Shown here: piece by piece, positions 54,628 to 62,890 of the stretch
Numbering within the stretch: position 1 is the stretch's first letter
Layout of the letters: the number at the start of each line of letters is the position of its first letter
Origin: Mangrovivirga cuniculi
GTDB lineage: Bacteria; Bacteroidota; Bacteroidia; Cytophagales; Cyclobacteriaceae
Reading direction: 5' to 3'
Assembly (NCBI RefSeq): GCF_005166025.1
Contig: NZ_CP028923.1
Coordinates: 434,001-498,000 of the forward strand
Length of the DNA stretch: 64,000 nucleotides
The notes under the pieces: model-generated
Databases searched by the model: none
What the model saw: only the letters and a program-made list of their open reading frames with translations
Told to the model about the DNA's origin: nothing
Program-made: the position numbers and the translations under genes

Positions 54628-54903
54628 ATGGCTAAAAAAAGCACTCTTAAAGACCTGAACTCATTTTTAAATCAACAACCGAAAAGGCTTGATGCTGATT
54701 CCGATTTAAAACCAACTAGTGTGGACTTAAATAGTGTAAAATCTATTGCACAAGCGATTACTGAGATCACAAAAGATAGCGGCCTTGAAACTGCAGCTGT
54801 GTTAAGCACGATCGTTGAAGAAGTATATGAAGGTAAAAAAGATAAAAATGCAGAAGATTACCTCTTACTCAATAGTGCAGCTTATTTGAATGCTAAAAGC
54901 TAA
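54628..54903 (+). CDS. Small partner protein of the ParA-like ATPase, unknown function
   Basis: 91 residues: MAKKSTLKDLNSFLNQQPKRLDADSDLKPTSVDLNSVKSIAQAITEITKDSGLETAAVLSTIVEEVYEGKKDKNAEDYLLLNSAAYLNAKS. A basic, unstructured N-terminus precedes a helical, acidic core. No DNA-binding motif was recognised. Being 10 bases downstream of the ParA-like gene, it is likely its dedicated partner, in the style of small adaptors that stimulate ParA-type ATPases through a basic N-terminal tail. That role is inference. The stop codon overlaps that of the opposite acyl-CoA ligase gene. Confidence 0.65.
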   Translation: MAKKSTLKDLNSFLNQQPKRLDADSDLKPTSVDLNSVKSIAQAITEITKDSGLETAAVLSTIVEEVYEGKKDKNAEDYLLLNSAAYLNAKS

Positions 54904-56690
54904 TCGCTTTCTTCCTTATAAATTTCTTTGATTAGATTTTCATATCTTTCATGAAGAACTTTTCTCTTTAATTTTAATGTTGGAGTAAGTTCTCCTGACT
55001 CAATTCCCCAAACGTCGGGAACGAGAGCATGTTTCTTTATTTTTTCAAATTGAGCAAACCTTTCGTTAGTCTTTTCAACAGCCTTTGTCATTAATTCCTT
55101 GATTTCGGGCTTCTCAATCAGATCATAATTAGATTCAAAACTAATATTATGAGATTGTGCGTAGTTAGTTAATGTGTCAAAATCAGGGTGAATAATAGCT
55201 CCCGGAAACCTTTCGCCTTCTCCTATTACCATACAGTGTTCAATAAATGGAGATTCTTTCAATGCATTCTCAATTACCTGCGGAGCAATATATTTGCCTC
55301 CTGACGTTTTAAACATTTCCTTTTTACGGTCCGTTATTTTAAGGTACTTTCCATCAACCATTTCGCCAATATCACCGGTCATTAACCAACCATCGTCATT
55401 AAAAGTCTTTGCCGTCAGCTCAGGTTGCTTATAATAACCCTTCATTACATTAGGTCCTTTTACCAGAACCTCTCCATCATCGGCAATTTTAACATCAACT
55501 TTATCAAGAGGAGGTCCTACACAACCGATTTTTGGATCATCGTATAGACTAAAACTCACGCCAGGGGAGGTTTCTGTTTGTCCATACGCTTCAAGTATTG
55601 GCATATCGGCCGCCCAAAACGCTCTGGCAATTTTTGATTGAAGGGCTGCAGCACCTGATACGATAAATACAATTTCATTTCCAAGCGCTTCCTGCCATTT
55701 AGAAAAAATAATTTTCCTGGCGATTTTTAGCTTAAACTTATAGAAAGAGCTATTGCCGTTTGTTTTATATTCATCAGCTAAATTAACTGCCCAGAAGAAT
55801 AAGGACTTTTTAATTCCGGACAGCTCTCGTCCTTTAGAGACAATTTTTTGATATACCTTTTCGAGTAATCGGGGAACAGTGGTAAATAAATGTGGCTTGA
55901 TCAATTTAAGGTCTTCACCAATTGTATCAATCGATTCAGCATAATAAATTGAAACCCCCATATAAAAATACATCCCGGAGGCTGTCCGCTCAAAAATGTG
56001 GCATAGTGGTAAAAAGCTTAGGGCTTTAGACTGATATGATGGAAGGACTTTCGGAAATATTTTTGATACACCGATAAGGTTACTTAAAATGTTGCCATGA
56101 CTGAGCATTACTCCTTTAGGCTTTCCGGTGGTTCCTGAAGTATAAATAATCGTTAATAAATCTTCAGGACTTACTGCAGAGATGTTGCTTTCCAACTCCT
56201 CGACTAACTGGTCAGTTAATTCTAATTCATTCAGATAATCATAGAAATACTTATAACCCTGATCTTTTAAGAAGCAAATAACTTCTGCATTGATACCTGC
56301 CTGCTCTAAGCCTTCACTTGCCTTATCTGCTAGTTCTTTATCTTCGCAAAAAACAATTGATACCTCAGCTTCGCCGAAAATGTAAGCATAGTCTTCAGCA
56401 GTAATAGTAGGATAAACAGGAACACTCACTGCTCCGATATGCTGAGAACCAAAATCCACAACATTCCATTCTCTACAATTATTACTTATAATTCCAATTT
56501 TAGTGTCTTTTTTCAATCCATCCTGGAGCAACCTCAAGGCGAATCTTCGGCATTCTCTAATTAGGTCTTCAGTCGACCAGGCATCAATTTTACCGTTATG
56601 AATATTTGCTACCGCTACATCCTTGGGATAATGTACTTGTTGAAAGTATAAAACATCGAAAACTCTCTGAGGTTGATTCATATTTATCAT
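54900..56690 (-). CDS. Long-chain acyl-CoA ligase / AMP-dependent synthetase
   Basis: 596 residues, the size of ACSL-type enzymes. Adenylation core motif LLTIIYTSGTTGKPKGVMLSHGNIL near residues 178-202, then EAYGQTETSPGVSF near 365, DGWLMTGDIGEMVDGKYLKITDRKKEMFKTSGGKYIAPQVIE near 425. It activates fatty acids to acyl-CoA by way of acyl-AMP. The relationship to FadD-type or to VLACS-like enzymes is uncertain. The start could be M1 or M4 (MNQPQRVFD). The stop overlaps that of the small gene on the other strand. Confidence 0.92.
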   Translation of the reverse strand: MINMNQPQRVFDVLYFQQVHYPKDVAVANIHNGKIDAWSTEDLIRECRRFALRLLQDGLKKDTKIGIISNNCREWNVVDFGSQHIGAVSVPVYPTITAEDYAYIFGEAEVSIVFCEDKELADKASEGLEQAGINAEVICFLKDQGYKYFYDYLNELELTDQLVEELESNISAVSPEDLLTIIYTSGTTGKPKGVMLSHGNILSNLIGVSKIFPKVLPSYQSKALSFLPLCHIFERTASGMYFYMGVSIYYAESIDTIGEDLKLIKPHLFTTVPRLLEKVYQKIVSKGRELSGIKKSLFFWAVNLADEYKTNGNSSFYKFKLKIARKIIFSKWQEALGNEIVFIVSGAAALQSKIARAFWAADMPILEAYGQTETSPGVSFSLYDDPKIGCVGPPLDKVDVKIADDGEVLVKGPNVMKGYYKQPELTAKTFNDDGWLMTGDIGEMVDGKYLKITDRKKEMFKTSGGKYIAPQVIENALKESPFIEHCMVIGEGERFPGAIIHPDFDTLTNYAQSHNISFESNYDLIEKPEIKELMTKAVEKTNERFAQFEKIKKHALVPDVWGIESGELTPTLKLKRKVLHERYENLIKEIYKEESD

Positions 56691-56742
56691 GGTTAATAGA
56701 TACTAATATAATCTCTGCTTATTTATAACCAAAACCACAGGG

Positions 56743-57963
56743 TCATTTTCCATTAACAAAATGTTGTAAATAGGAAAAACGACTGGTTAATTTACCTCCC
56801 TTGGTAATAGTAGCGTTTTTAACGACAAGATTATCTATATCATTTTTTGTTAAAGCACCAATTACATTTTCAGTAAGCTGTCTGCCAAAATCTTCTGAAG
56901 CATCCCGTGGCAATTCACATGGCAAATTATCGACTGCCATTACTGTTACATTGGCTTCATCAGAGAAGGGAGCTTCTTCCATACCTTCAGATTGATTATA
57001 ATCGTAATATGGAGAATCAATGGTAGAAGGTCGTATTGTCGATGGTATTGAACCTTCAATATCGCATGTAATATCAGCTATTACCTTTATTTTGAAGCTT
57101 CGGTCAAGCATATTTTCCTGTTTAAACAATACAGGCTGTGATGGGTCCCAATATGCCCCGGCAATTAGTAGGTCTGCATGTTTTGTAAAATCAAGAAAAG
57201 TTGAAAAATATCTTTCCGGATGATTATGGAATTCTGTTTTATTAAAAAGACCTTCATCTTTTTTCTTATGATAATCCATGCTGCTCAGTTGAGTATAAAC
57301 CGCATGGTCATAATTTTCTTCTAAGAATTGTTCTGGGCTAATTTTTCTGATACCCATACCATTTAATACCTCCATCGCTCCTTTGGATACTCTACCACCT
57401 CCAGTTAAAGCAATTTTTATCGGGGGCAGATCTACTTTGGCGTATTCACTTTTGAGTTCTTTTAAATCGAAACAATCCCGAGCCCTTCTTAATTCAAATA
57501 GATTATATCTTTTTCCATATGTAAGAATACCATTGTAAGCACCAACAATACCTGCCCAGCGACCGAAGGCAACAACTCTTGCTCCCTGGGGGTTTGTGAG
57601 AACTTCATAATCAATTAAAGTAATATTTTTTTCAATTATTTTTTGAAGAAGTTCACGGTTATATTCCTGCATTTTAATTGTGTGAGAAAAGAATAAATAG
57701 GTCTTATCTTCGATAAGCCATTCTTTTGGCACTTCTTTTACCCCTAAGAGGATATCTGCATGTGAAGGGTCATCCATTGGCATTATGCCGGCATTAATAT
57801 ATTCATCATCTGAGAAACAACGTATATCAGATGGCTGGAAATAGACGGTTACATTTGTATATTTTTCATTAATTATTGCAGCCTGTTCAGGTGTTAAAGG
57901 GACTCTTCGATCAATAGGCCTTTTACCCTCTTTGATCAAACAGATTTTTATAGTACTTTTCAT
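56743..57963 (-). CDS. Saccharopine dehydrogenase (lysine-forming) / alanine dehydrogenase-like oxidoreductase
   Basis: 406 residues. N-terminal AlaDh/PNT-type domain: IKICLIKEGKRPIDRRVPLTPEQAAIINEKYTNVTVYFQPSD. A C-terminal NAD-binding part contains IALTGGGRVSKGAMEVLNGMGIRKIS near residues 198-223 and later IADITCDIEGSIPSTIRPSTID, which is typical of the saccharopine dehydrogenase LYS1/LOR-SDH branch. The arginine and lysine of the substrate pocket (KEGKRPIDRRVPLTP) are conserved. Role in lysine catabolism or a related amino acid pathway is likely. No LOR or second SDH gene is adjacent. Divergent from the ICMT-like gene. Confidence 0.75.
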   Translation of the reverse strand: MKSTIKICLIKEGKRPIDRRVPLTPEQAAIINEKYTNVTVYFQPSDIRCFSDDEYINAGIMPMDDPSHADILLGVKEVPKEWLIEDKTYLFFSHTIKMQEYNRELLQKIIEKNITLIDYEVLTNPQGARVVAFGRWAGIVGAYNGILTYGKRYNLFELRRARDCFDLKELKSEYAKVDLPPIKIALTGGGRVSKGAMEVLNGMGIRKISPEQFLEENYDHAVYTQLSSMDYHKKKDEGLFNKTEFHNHPERYFSTFLDFTKHADLLIAGAYWDPSQPVLFKQENMLDRSFKIKVIADITCDIEGSIPSTIRPSTIDSPYYDYNQSEGMEEAPFSDEANVTVMAVDNLPCELPRDASEDFGRQLTENVIGALTKNDIDNLVVKNATITKGGKLTSRFSYLQHFVNGK

Positions 57964-57978
57964 TCAAATGGTGGGTTA

Positions 57979-58557
57979 ATGGTTTTTATTATTATTTTAA
58001 ATTGGTTGATATTTTATTTCTTGCACAGTTTCCTGGCGGACACGCAAATTAAGGAAAAGACTCGAAAACTAACAGGACTGAGCAAACGACAATACAGATT
58101 GATTTATACGATATTCAGTACTATTCATTTTTTCATTCTTCTCCTTATTTATATTCTATTACCAAAAGAAAAAGCCCTTACTTTACCTTATTCAAATCTG
58201 ATTTTTGTTGTGTCTCTAATTGTTGGCCTTTTGATATTAGGAAGCTCTTTTAAAAACATTTCTGTAAAAGAATTTTCCGGTTTAAAAGAAGGTAAAAATA
58301 AAGGCCATTTAATTAAGTCAGGCATTTACAAATATATTCGTCATCCGATTTACACAGGAACGTTATTAATAATTTTCGGATGGTTATACAGTTCTTTTAA
58401 TATTTACAGCTTATCAATAGTAATAGTTTCAATACTGTATTTGCCGATTGGTATTTGGCTCGAAGAAAGGAAGCTAATAAGAGAATTTGGAATGGAATAT
58501 ATAATCTATAAAGGCCGGGTGGGCGGAATATTACCAAAATTAAAAAGCCGGAACTAA
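57979..58557 (+). CDS. Isoprenylcysteine carboxyl methyltransferase-like integral membrane methyltransferase
   Basis: 192 residues with about five membrane helices. The C-terminal SAM-binding core reads SGIYKYIRHPIYTGTLLIIFGWLY near residues 114-137 and WLEERKLIREFGMEYIIYKGRVGGILPK, the RHPxYxG and EERxL...Y pattern of ICMT/NnrU/PEMT-like enzymes. N-terminal part NWLIFYFLHSFLADTQIKEKTRKLTGLSKRQYRLIYTIFS resembles the NnrU group. The methyl acceptor is unknown. A hairpin terminator overlaps its end. Confidence 0.8.
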   Translation: MVFIIILNWLIFYFLHSFLADTQIKEKTRKLTGLSKRQYRLIYTIFSTIHFFILLLIYILLPKEKALTLPYSNLIFVVSLIVGLLILGSSFKNISVKEFSGLKEGKNKGHLIKSGIYKYIRHPIYTGTLLIIFGWLYSSFNIYSLSIVIVSILYLPIGIWLEERKLIREFGMEYIIYKGRVGGILPKLKSRN

Positions 58558-58577
58558 TTTGTTCCGGCCTGTATATT
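58547..58577. terminator. Hairpin terminator between convergent genes
   Basis: Stem GCCGGAAC / GTTCCGGC (58547-58554 and 58561-58568) with loop TAATTT, preceded by A5 (useful for the minus strand) and followed by a T-rich tail. It ends both the ICMT-like gene and gltX. Confidence 0.8.
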
Positions 58578-60101
58578 TTATCCTAATTTTTCAACTGCGG
58601 TTATCATTCGATCTGTGCTTTCTTTTAAGCCTAGAAATGCAATAATGTCCATAAGGTCTGGACCGCCACCCTGGCCGGTTAAGGCCAATCGAATGCAAGG
58701 CATTACCTTACCCAACCCAATGTTACGGTCATCGACAATGGTCATCAGTGTATGTTTTAATTTTGCCGGGTCTTCAGTGTTTTCCTCTTTTATTTTTTCG
58801 GCAAAATCCATAATTATTTCAGCAGCTTCATTATTCCACTTTTTTCGGACTAGCTTTTCATTGTATTCAGTTGGCTTTTCAAACAGATACTTAGACTCTG
58901 TATACATTTCAGGAATAAATGTGACTCTTTCCTTCATAAAAGAAGCTATTTTAGCACACTTTCCTTCCTCACAATCAATATTTTTTGATTCCAGAAATAC
59001 TTTTAGCTCTTTGCCTATTTCATCATCACTTCTCTCTTTCAGATATTGCTGATTAAACCATTTTGCTTTTTCTATATCGAACTTAGCACCGGCTTTTTGA
59101 ATTCTGTTTATATCAAAAAGCTCAATCAACCTTTCTTTAGAAAATATGTCTTCGTCATTTCCAGGATTCCACCCTAATAATGAAAGAAAGTTTATAAAGG
59201 CATCGGGTAAATATCCAGATTCTTTATATCCATAACTTGTTTCTTTTTTTTGAGGGTCAGTCCAGTTCAAAGGGAAAATAGGGAACCCTTGTTTATCTGC
59301 ATCCCGTTTGCTAAGCTTCCCGTTTCCATTTGGTTTTAATAGTAAAGGAAGATGGGCAAATTCTGGCATTGAATCTTCCCAGCCCAGGTATCTATATAAT
59401 AAAACGTGAATTGGTGTTGATGGAAGCCACTCTTCTCCACGAATCACGTGAGTTATTTTCATTAAATGGTCGTCGACAATATTAGCAAGATGATAAGTCG
59501 GCATTCCATCTGATTTTAGTAAGATTTTATCTTCAAGTGTTCCGCCATGCACTTTTACATATCCACGAATCATGTCTTTAAAACGTATCTCCTCCTTAGC
59601 CGGAACGTTAAGCCTTACTACATACGGGTCACCATTGTCTATTCGCTTTTGTACTTCCTCCGGACTTAGTGTAAGAGAGTTGGTCATTTTAGTCCTGGTA
59701 AGAGCATTGTATTGTTGATTGGCTACTTTAGCTTCTCTCAATCTTTCTCTCATTTCTTCAAGATCTTCCGGAGTATCAAATGCATAATAAGCCTTACCAT
59801 TATTAACTAACTGGTCAGCATATTTTTTATACAGGTCTTTTCTTTCAGATTGTCTGTAAGGGCCAAAGTCCCCGCCTTGAGCCGGGCCTTCGTCTGGTGT
59901 TAAGCCTGCCCATTCTAAAGCCTGGATTATATAATCTTCCGCACCTTCAACATATCTATTCTGATCAGTATCTTCAATTCTTAAAATGAAAGTGCCGTTG
60001 TTCTTTTTAGCAAAAAGATAATTGTATAAAGCGGTCCTGACTCCTCCGATATGAAGTGGGCCTGTAGGACTTGGTGCAAATCGTACGCGTACGTTACTCA
60101 T
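58578..60101 (-). CDS. gltX: Glutamyl-tRNA synthetase
   Basis: 507 residues, class I synthetase. HIGH signature in VRFAPSPTGPLHIGGVRTALYNYLF at residues 5-29 and the KMSKS equivalent KLSKRDADKQGFPIFPL near 262. The DTDQNR segment (IEDTDQNRYVEGAEDYII) and the C-terminal anticodon-binding helices are present. It charges tRNA-Glu and possibly also tRNA-Gln. The length and motif set are normal and no frameshift is seen. Confidence 0.96.
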   Translation of the reverse strand: MSNVRVRFAPSPTGPLHIGGVRTALYNYLFAKKNNGTFILRIEDTDQNRYVEGAEDYIIQALEWAGLTPDEGPAQGGDFGPYRQSERKDLYKKYADQLVNNGKAYYAFDTPEDLEEMRERLREAKVANQQYNALTRTKMTNSLTLSPEEVQKRIDNGDPYVVRLNVPAKEEIRFKDMIRGYVKVHGGTLEDKILLKSDGMPTYHLANIVDDHLMKITHVIRGEEWLPSTPIHVLLYRYLGWEDSMPEFAHLPLLLKPNGNGKLSKRDADKQGFPIFPLNWTDPQKKETSYGYKESGYLPDAFINFLSLLGWNPGNDEDIFSKERLIELFDINRIQKAGAKFDIEKAKWFNQQYLKERSDDEIGKELKVFLESKNIDCEEGKCAKIASFMKERVTFIPEMYTESKYLFEKPTEYNEKLVRKKWNNEAAEIIMDFAEKIKEENTEDPAKLKHTLMTIVDDRNIGLGKVMPCIRLALTGQGGGPDLMDIIAFLGLKESTDRMITAVEKLG

Positions 60102-60163
60102 TTTGGGAATATTTTTATATCAAATTTCAGGGGTACAAAATTAACAGAACCTTATTAATTACC

Positions 60164-60646
60164 CTAATGAATACTCTTGTCATTCAATACTCTTGACAAG
60201 GCTTTTCGTGCCTTTTGCGAATGCATATTAAAATTCACCACAGTTATCAGGTAATTGCCAAGCCCTAAAAGAAAAGCGAATCCGGCATGAAGAATATTTT
60301 CTTTTGCGAATAAAAAGTAGAAACCTAAAGCAAGAGCCATAGTTGTCCAAAACGCAAAAAACATTTTTGTTGATGGCATTAGCCTGTACTTCAGGAACAA
60401 TATACTTCCATGTGAGGTTGCTTCAATTTTACCGATTAATATAGGGTTAAAATTTTCAGGCTTTACCGTTTTTTTACTTATCCGAAAGGAGTTTTTACCA
60501 ATTACCCCCTGAAAAAGGAAAGAGGCAGATGAACCATCTACCTCTTCATATTTTATATTATGTGTTCTCTTATTAAGAATTGAAACTACTTCTTCAATGT
60601 TATATGAAGATACCAGAGTTTCATTTTTAGCTGGAAAAACGCCCAT
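60164..60646 (-). CDS. Small membrane protein of unknown function
   Basis: 160 residues. A soluble N-terminal part (VSSYNIEEVVSILNKRTHNIKYEEVDGSSASFLFQGVIGKNSFRISKKTVKPENFNPILIGKIE) is followed by two membrane helices (FFAFWTTMALALGFYFLF and AGFAFLLGLGNYLITVVNF). The N-terminal half looks like a small beta domain. It shares a base with the start of its upstream neighbour, the RidA gene (TAATG-type overlap at 60646), so they are probably coupled. No family was recognised. Confidence 0.65.
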   Translation of the reverse strand: MGVFPAKNETLVSSYNIEEVVSILNKRTHNIKYEEVDGSSASFLFQGVIGKNSFRISKKTVKPENFNPILIGKIEATSHGSILFLKYRLMPSTKMFFAFWTTMALALGFYFLFAKENILHAGFAFLLGLGNYLITVVNFNMHSQKARKALSRVLNDKSIH

Positions 60647-61026
60647 TATTTAACTGCAATACAAGATATTTCAACATTAACATCTTTCGGTAGCCTGGCT
60701 ACTTCGACCGTTTCCCTTGCTGGAGGCTCATTTTTAAAATAAGCAGCATAGCATTCATTTATATCACTAAACTGGCCCATATCTTTGATAAATATTGAGC
60801 ACTTAACAATGTTATCGAAACTCATGTCTGCTTCAGATAAAATTGCCTCAAGATTTTTCATAACCTGGTGGGTTTCCTGAGTAATATTATCATCAAGAAT
60901 TTCGCCGGAGGCTCTGTCGATGGCGATCTGGCCGGATACGAAAAGCATTCCGTTCATCATTACAGCCTGGCTATATGGCCCTATCGCCTCAGGTGCATCT
61001 TTAGAGTGTATAATTTGCTTTGCCAT
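60646..61026 (-). CDS. ridA: RidA family protein (reactive enamine/imine deaminase)
   Basis: 126 residues, full length for YjgF/YER057c/UK114 proteins. Family text: IHSKDAPEAIGPYSQAVMMNGMLFVSGQIAIDRASGEI at the start, QVMKNLEAILSEADMSFDNIVKCSIFIKDMGQFSDINECYAAYF in the middle, and PPARETVEVARLPKDVNVEISCIAVK at the end, including the conserved arginine R105 that binds the substrate carboxylate. RidA hydrolyses toxic 2-aminoacrylate formed by PLP enzymes. Its gene follows glmS (7 bases) on the same strand. Confidence 0.94.
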   Translation of the reverse strand: MAKQIIHSKDAPEAIGPYSQAVMMNGMLFVSGQIAIDRASGEILDDNITQETHQVMKNLEAILSEADMSFDNIVKCSIFIKDMGQFSDINECYAAYFKNEPPARETVEVARLPKDVNVEISCIAVK

Positions 61027-61033
61027 AATTTTC

Positions 61034-62872
61034 TTATTCTACAGTAACTGATTTTGCAAGGTTTCTCGGTTGATCAACATTACAATCTCTCATAACAGCT
61101 ATATGATAGCTTAATAATTGTAATGGGATAACAGAAACTAAAGGCATTAATTCTTCAGTTGTGGCAGGAACTTCAATAGTATAATCCGCCATCTGAGGAA
61201 TAATTTCATCGCCCTCGGTAACAATTGCTATAACCTTGCCTTTTCTAGCCTTAACTTCCTGAATGTTAGAAACTATTTTCTCATAACTACTATCCTGTGT
61301 AGCAATGAAAACAACAGGCATTTCCTCATCAATAAGGGCAATAGGTCCATGTTTCATTTCAGCAGCAGGATAACCTTCAGCATGTATGTAAGAGATCTCT
61401 TTAAGCTTCAATGCTCCTTCGAGGGCTACAGGGAAATTATAACCTCTTCCCAGGTAAAGGAAGTTTTTAGAATCTTTAAATTTCTCAGAGATTTTTTTAA
61501 TCAGCGAGTCTGACTTCAGTGCTTTTTCTACTTTAGCAGGAATGCTTTCTAATTCAACAAGAAGTTCGTGAAACTTACTTTCTTTTAGTGTGCCTCTTCT
61601 TAAGCCTAATTTCAGAGCCATCATACCCAGTACTGTTAACTGAGCAGTAAATGCTTTAGTACTGGCTACTCCAATTTCAGGGCCGGCATGGGTATAAGCA
61701 CCTTCATGAGTTAATCGAGCAATGCTCGAACCAACTACATTACAAACACCAAATATAATAGCCCCTTTAGACTTTGCTAATTCGATGGCAGCTAAAGTAT
61801 CAGCTGTTTCTCCTGATTGACTGATAGCAATAACAATATCCCCCTCGTTTATAATTGGGTTACGATATCTGAATTCCGAAGCATATTCAACCTCTACAGG
61901 AATTCTACACCAGTCTTCAAAAATATATTCTGCGACGAGGCCTGCATGCCAGGATGTTCCGCAAGCTACGATAATGATTCTTTCAGCTTTGTCCAGTTTA
62001 TGGGCATATTCTCTAATACCACCTAATACAAGATGACCGGTTTCAGCTTTAAGTCGACCCCTCATGCAGTCTGCAATTGATTTCGGCTGTTCAAATATTT
62101 CTTTCAACATGAAATGTTCGAAACCACCTTTTTCAATTGCTTCAAGCTCCATATCCAAAGTCTGAATATATGGAGTCAGTGGAATATCCTCGATGTTTCG
62201 GATATTTAGTTCTCCATCATTGATGACAGCAATTTCCTGGTCATTTAGATAAACAACTTCGTTAGTATATTCTACGATTGGTGTCGCATCTGAAGCGAGG
62301 AAAAATTCATTTTCTCCTACACCGATAACTAAAGGACTTCCTTTTCGGGCAGCAATCAACTGACCTGGATTATCTTTATCCATCAGTACAATTGCATACG
62401 CACCTACTACTTTACTCAAAGCAAGCCTCACTGCTTCCACAAGCGAGCATCCTTCTCTATTTCTAATATCTTCAATGAAATGAAGAAAAACTTCGGAGTC
62501 TGTTTCAGACTTGAATATATGTCCTTTGCCTAAAAGGTCTTTTTTAAGTGAATCATAGTTTTCAATGATTCCATTATGGATCATTGCAAGAGAACTGGTA
62601 CTATCAGTATGAGGGTGGGCATTTACATCGTTTGGTTCTCCATGTGTAGCCCAACGTGTATGACCAATACCTATATTTCCACCAAGGTCTTCGCCAGCGG
62701 CAAAGTTTTCAAGATCAGCTACCTTGCCTTGTTTTTTGTATACATTAAGTTCTCCGTTTTTAGCAAGGGCAATTCCGGCACTATCATATCCACGATATTC
62801 AAGTCTTTTTAGTCCCTTGATAATGACAGGAGCAGCTTCGCGCTCTCCAACATAAGCTACTATTCCGCACAT
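61034..62872 (-). CDS. glmS: Glucosamine-6-phosphate synthase (isomerizing glutamine-fructose-6-phosphate aminotransferase)
   Basis: 612 residues. The N-terminal class II glutaminase begins MCGIVAYVGEREAAPVIIKGLKRLEYRGYDSAG, with C2 as the nucleophile after Met removal, and includes HTRWATHGEPNDVNAHPH. The C-terminal half holds two SIS domains (ACGTSWHAGLVAEYIFEDWC, ISQSGETADTLAAIELAK, and LGRGYNFPVALEGALKLKEISYIHAEGYPAAEMKHGPIALID). It makes glucosamine-6-phosphate for peptidoglycan and lipopolysaccharide. No glmS ribozyme is expected in this phylum, and none was seen. The RidA gene lies downstream; a DUF4270 lipoprotein gene lies 18 bases upstream on the same strand. Confidence 0.96.
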   Translation of the reverse strand: MCGIVAYVGEREAAPVIIKGLKRLEYRGYDSAGIALAKNGELNVYKKQGKVADLENFAAGEDLGGNIGIGHTRWATHGEPNDVNAHPHTDSTSSLAMIHNGIIENYDSLKKDLLGKGHIFKSETDSEVFLHFIEDIRNREGCSLVEAVRLALSKVVGAYAIVLMDKDNPGQLIAARKGSPLVIGVGENEFFLASDATPIVEYTNEVVYLNDQEIAVINDGELNIRNIEDIPLTPYIQTLDMELEAIEKGGFEHFMLKEIFEQPKSIADCMRGRLKAETGHLVLGGIREYAHKLDKAERIIIVACGTSWHAGLVAEYIFEDWCRIPVEVEYASEFRYRNPIINEGDIVIAISQSGETADTLAAIELAKSKGAIIFGVCNVVGSSIARLTHEGAYTHAGPEIGVASTKAFTAQLTVLGMMALKLGLRRGTLKESKFHELLVELESIPAKVEKALKSDSLIKKISEKFKDSKNFLYLGRGYNFPVALEGALKLKEISYIHAEGYPAAEMKHGPIALIDEEMPVVFIATQDSSYEKIVSNIQEVKARKGKVIAIVTEGDEIIPQMADYTIEVPATTEELMPLVSVIPLQLLSYHIAVMRDCNVDQPRNLAKSVTVE

Positions 62873-62890
62873 AGTATGGTAATTATAATT

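Noticed and set aside
59441-59456. CACGTG-containing segment in gltX
   Set aside because: The flanks do not match parS; it is just the CACGTG core.
61034-62872. glmS ribozyme upstream of glmS
   Set aside because: The glmS start lies 18 bases after the DUF4270 gene, leaving no room for a ribozyme.
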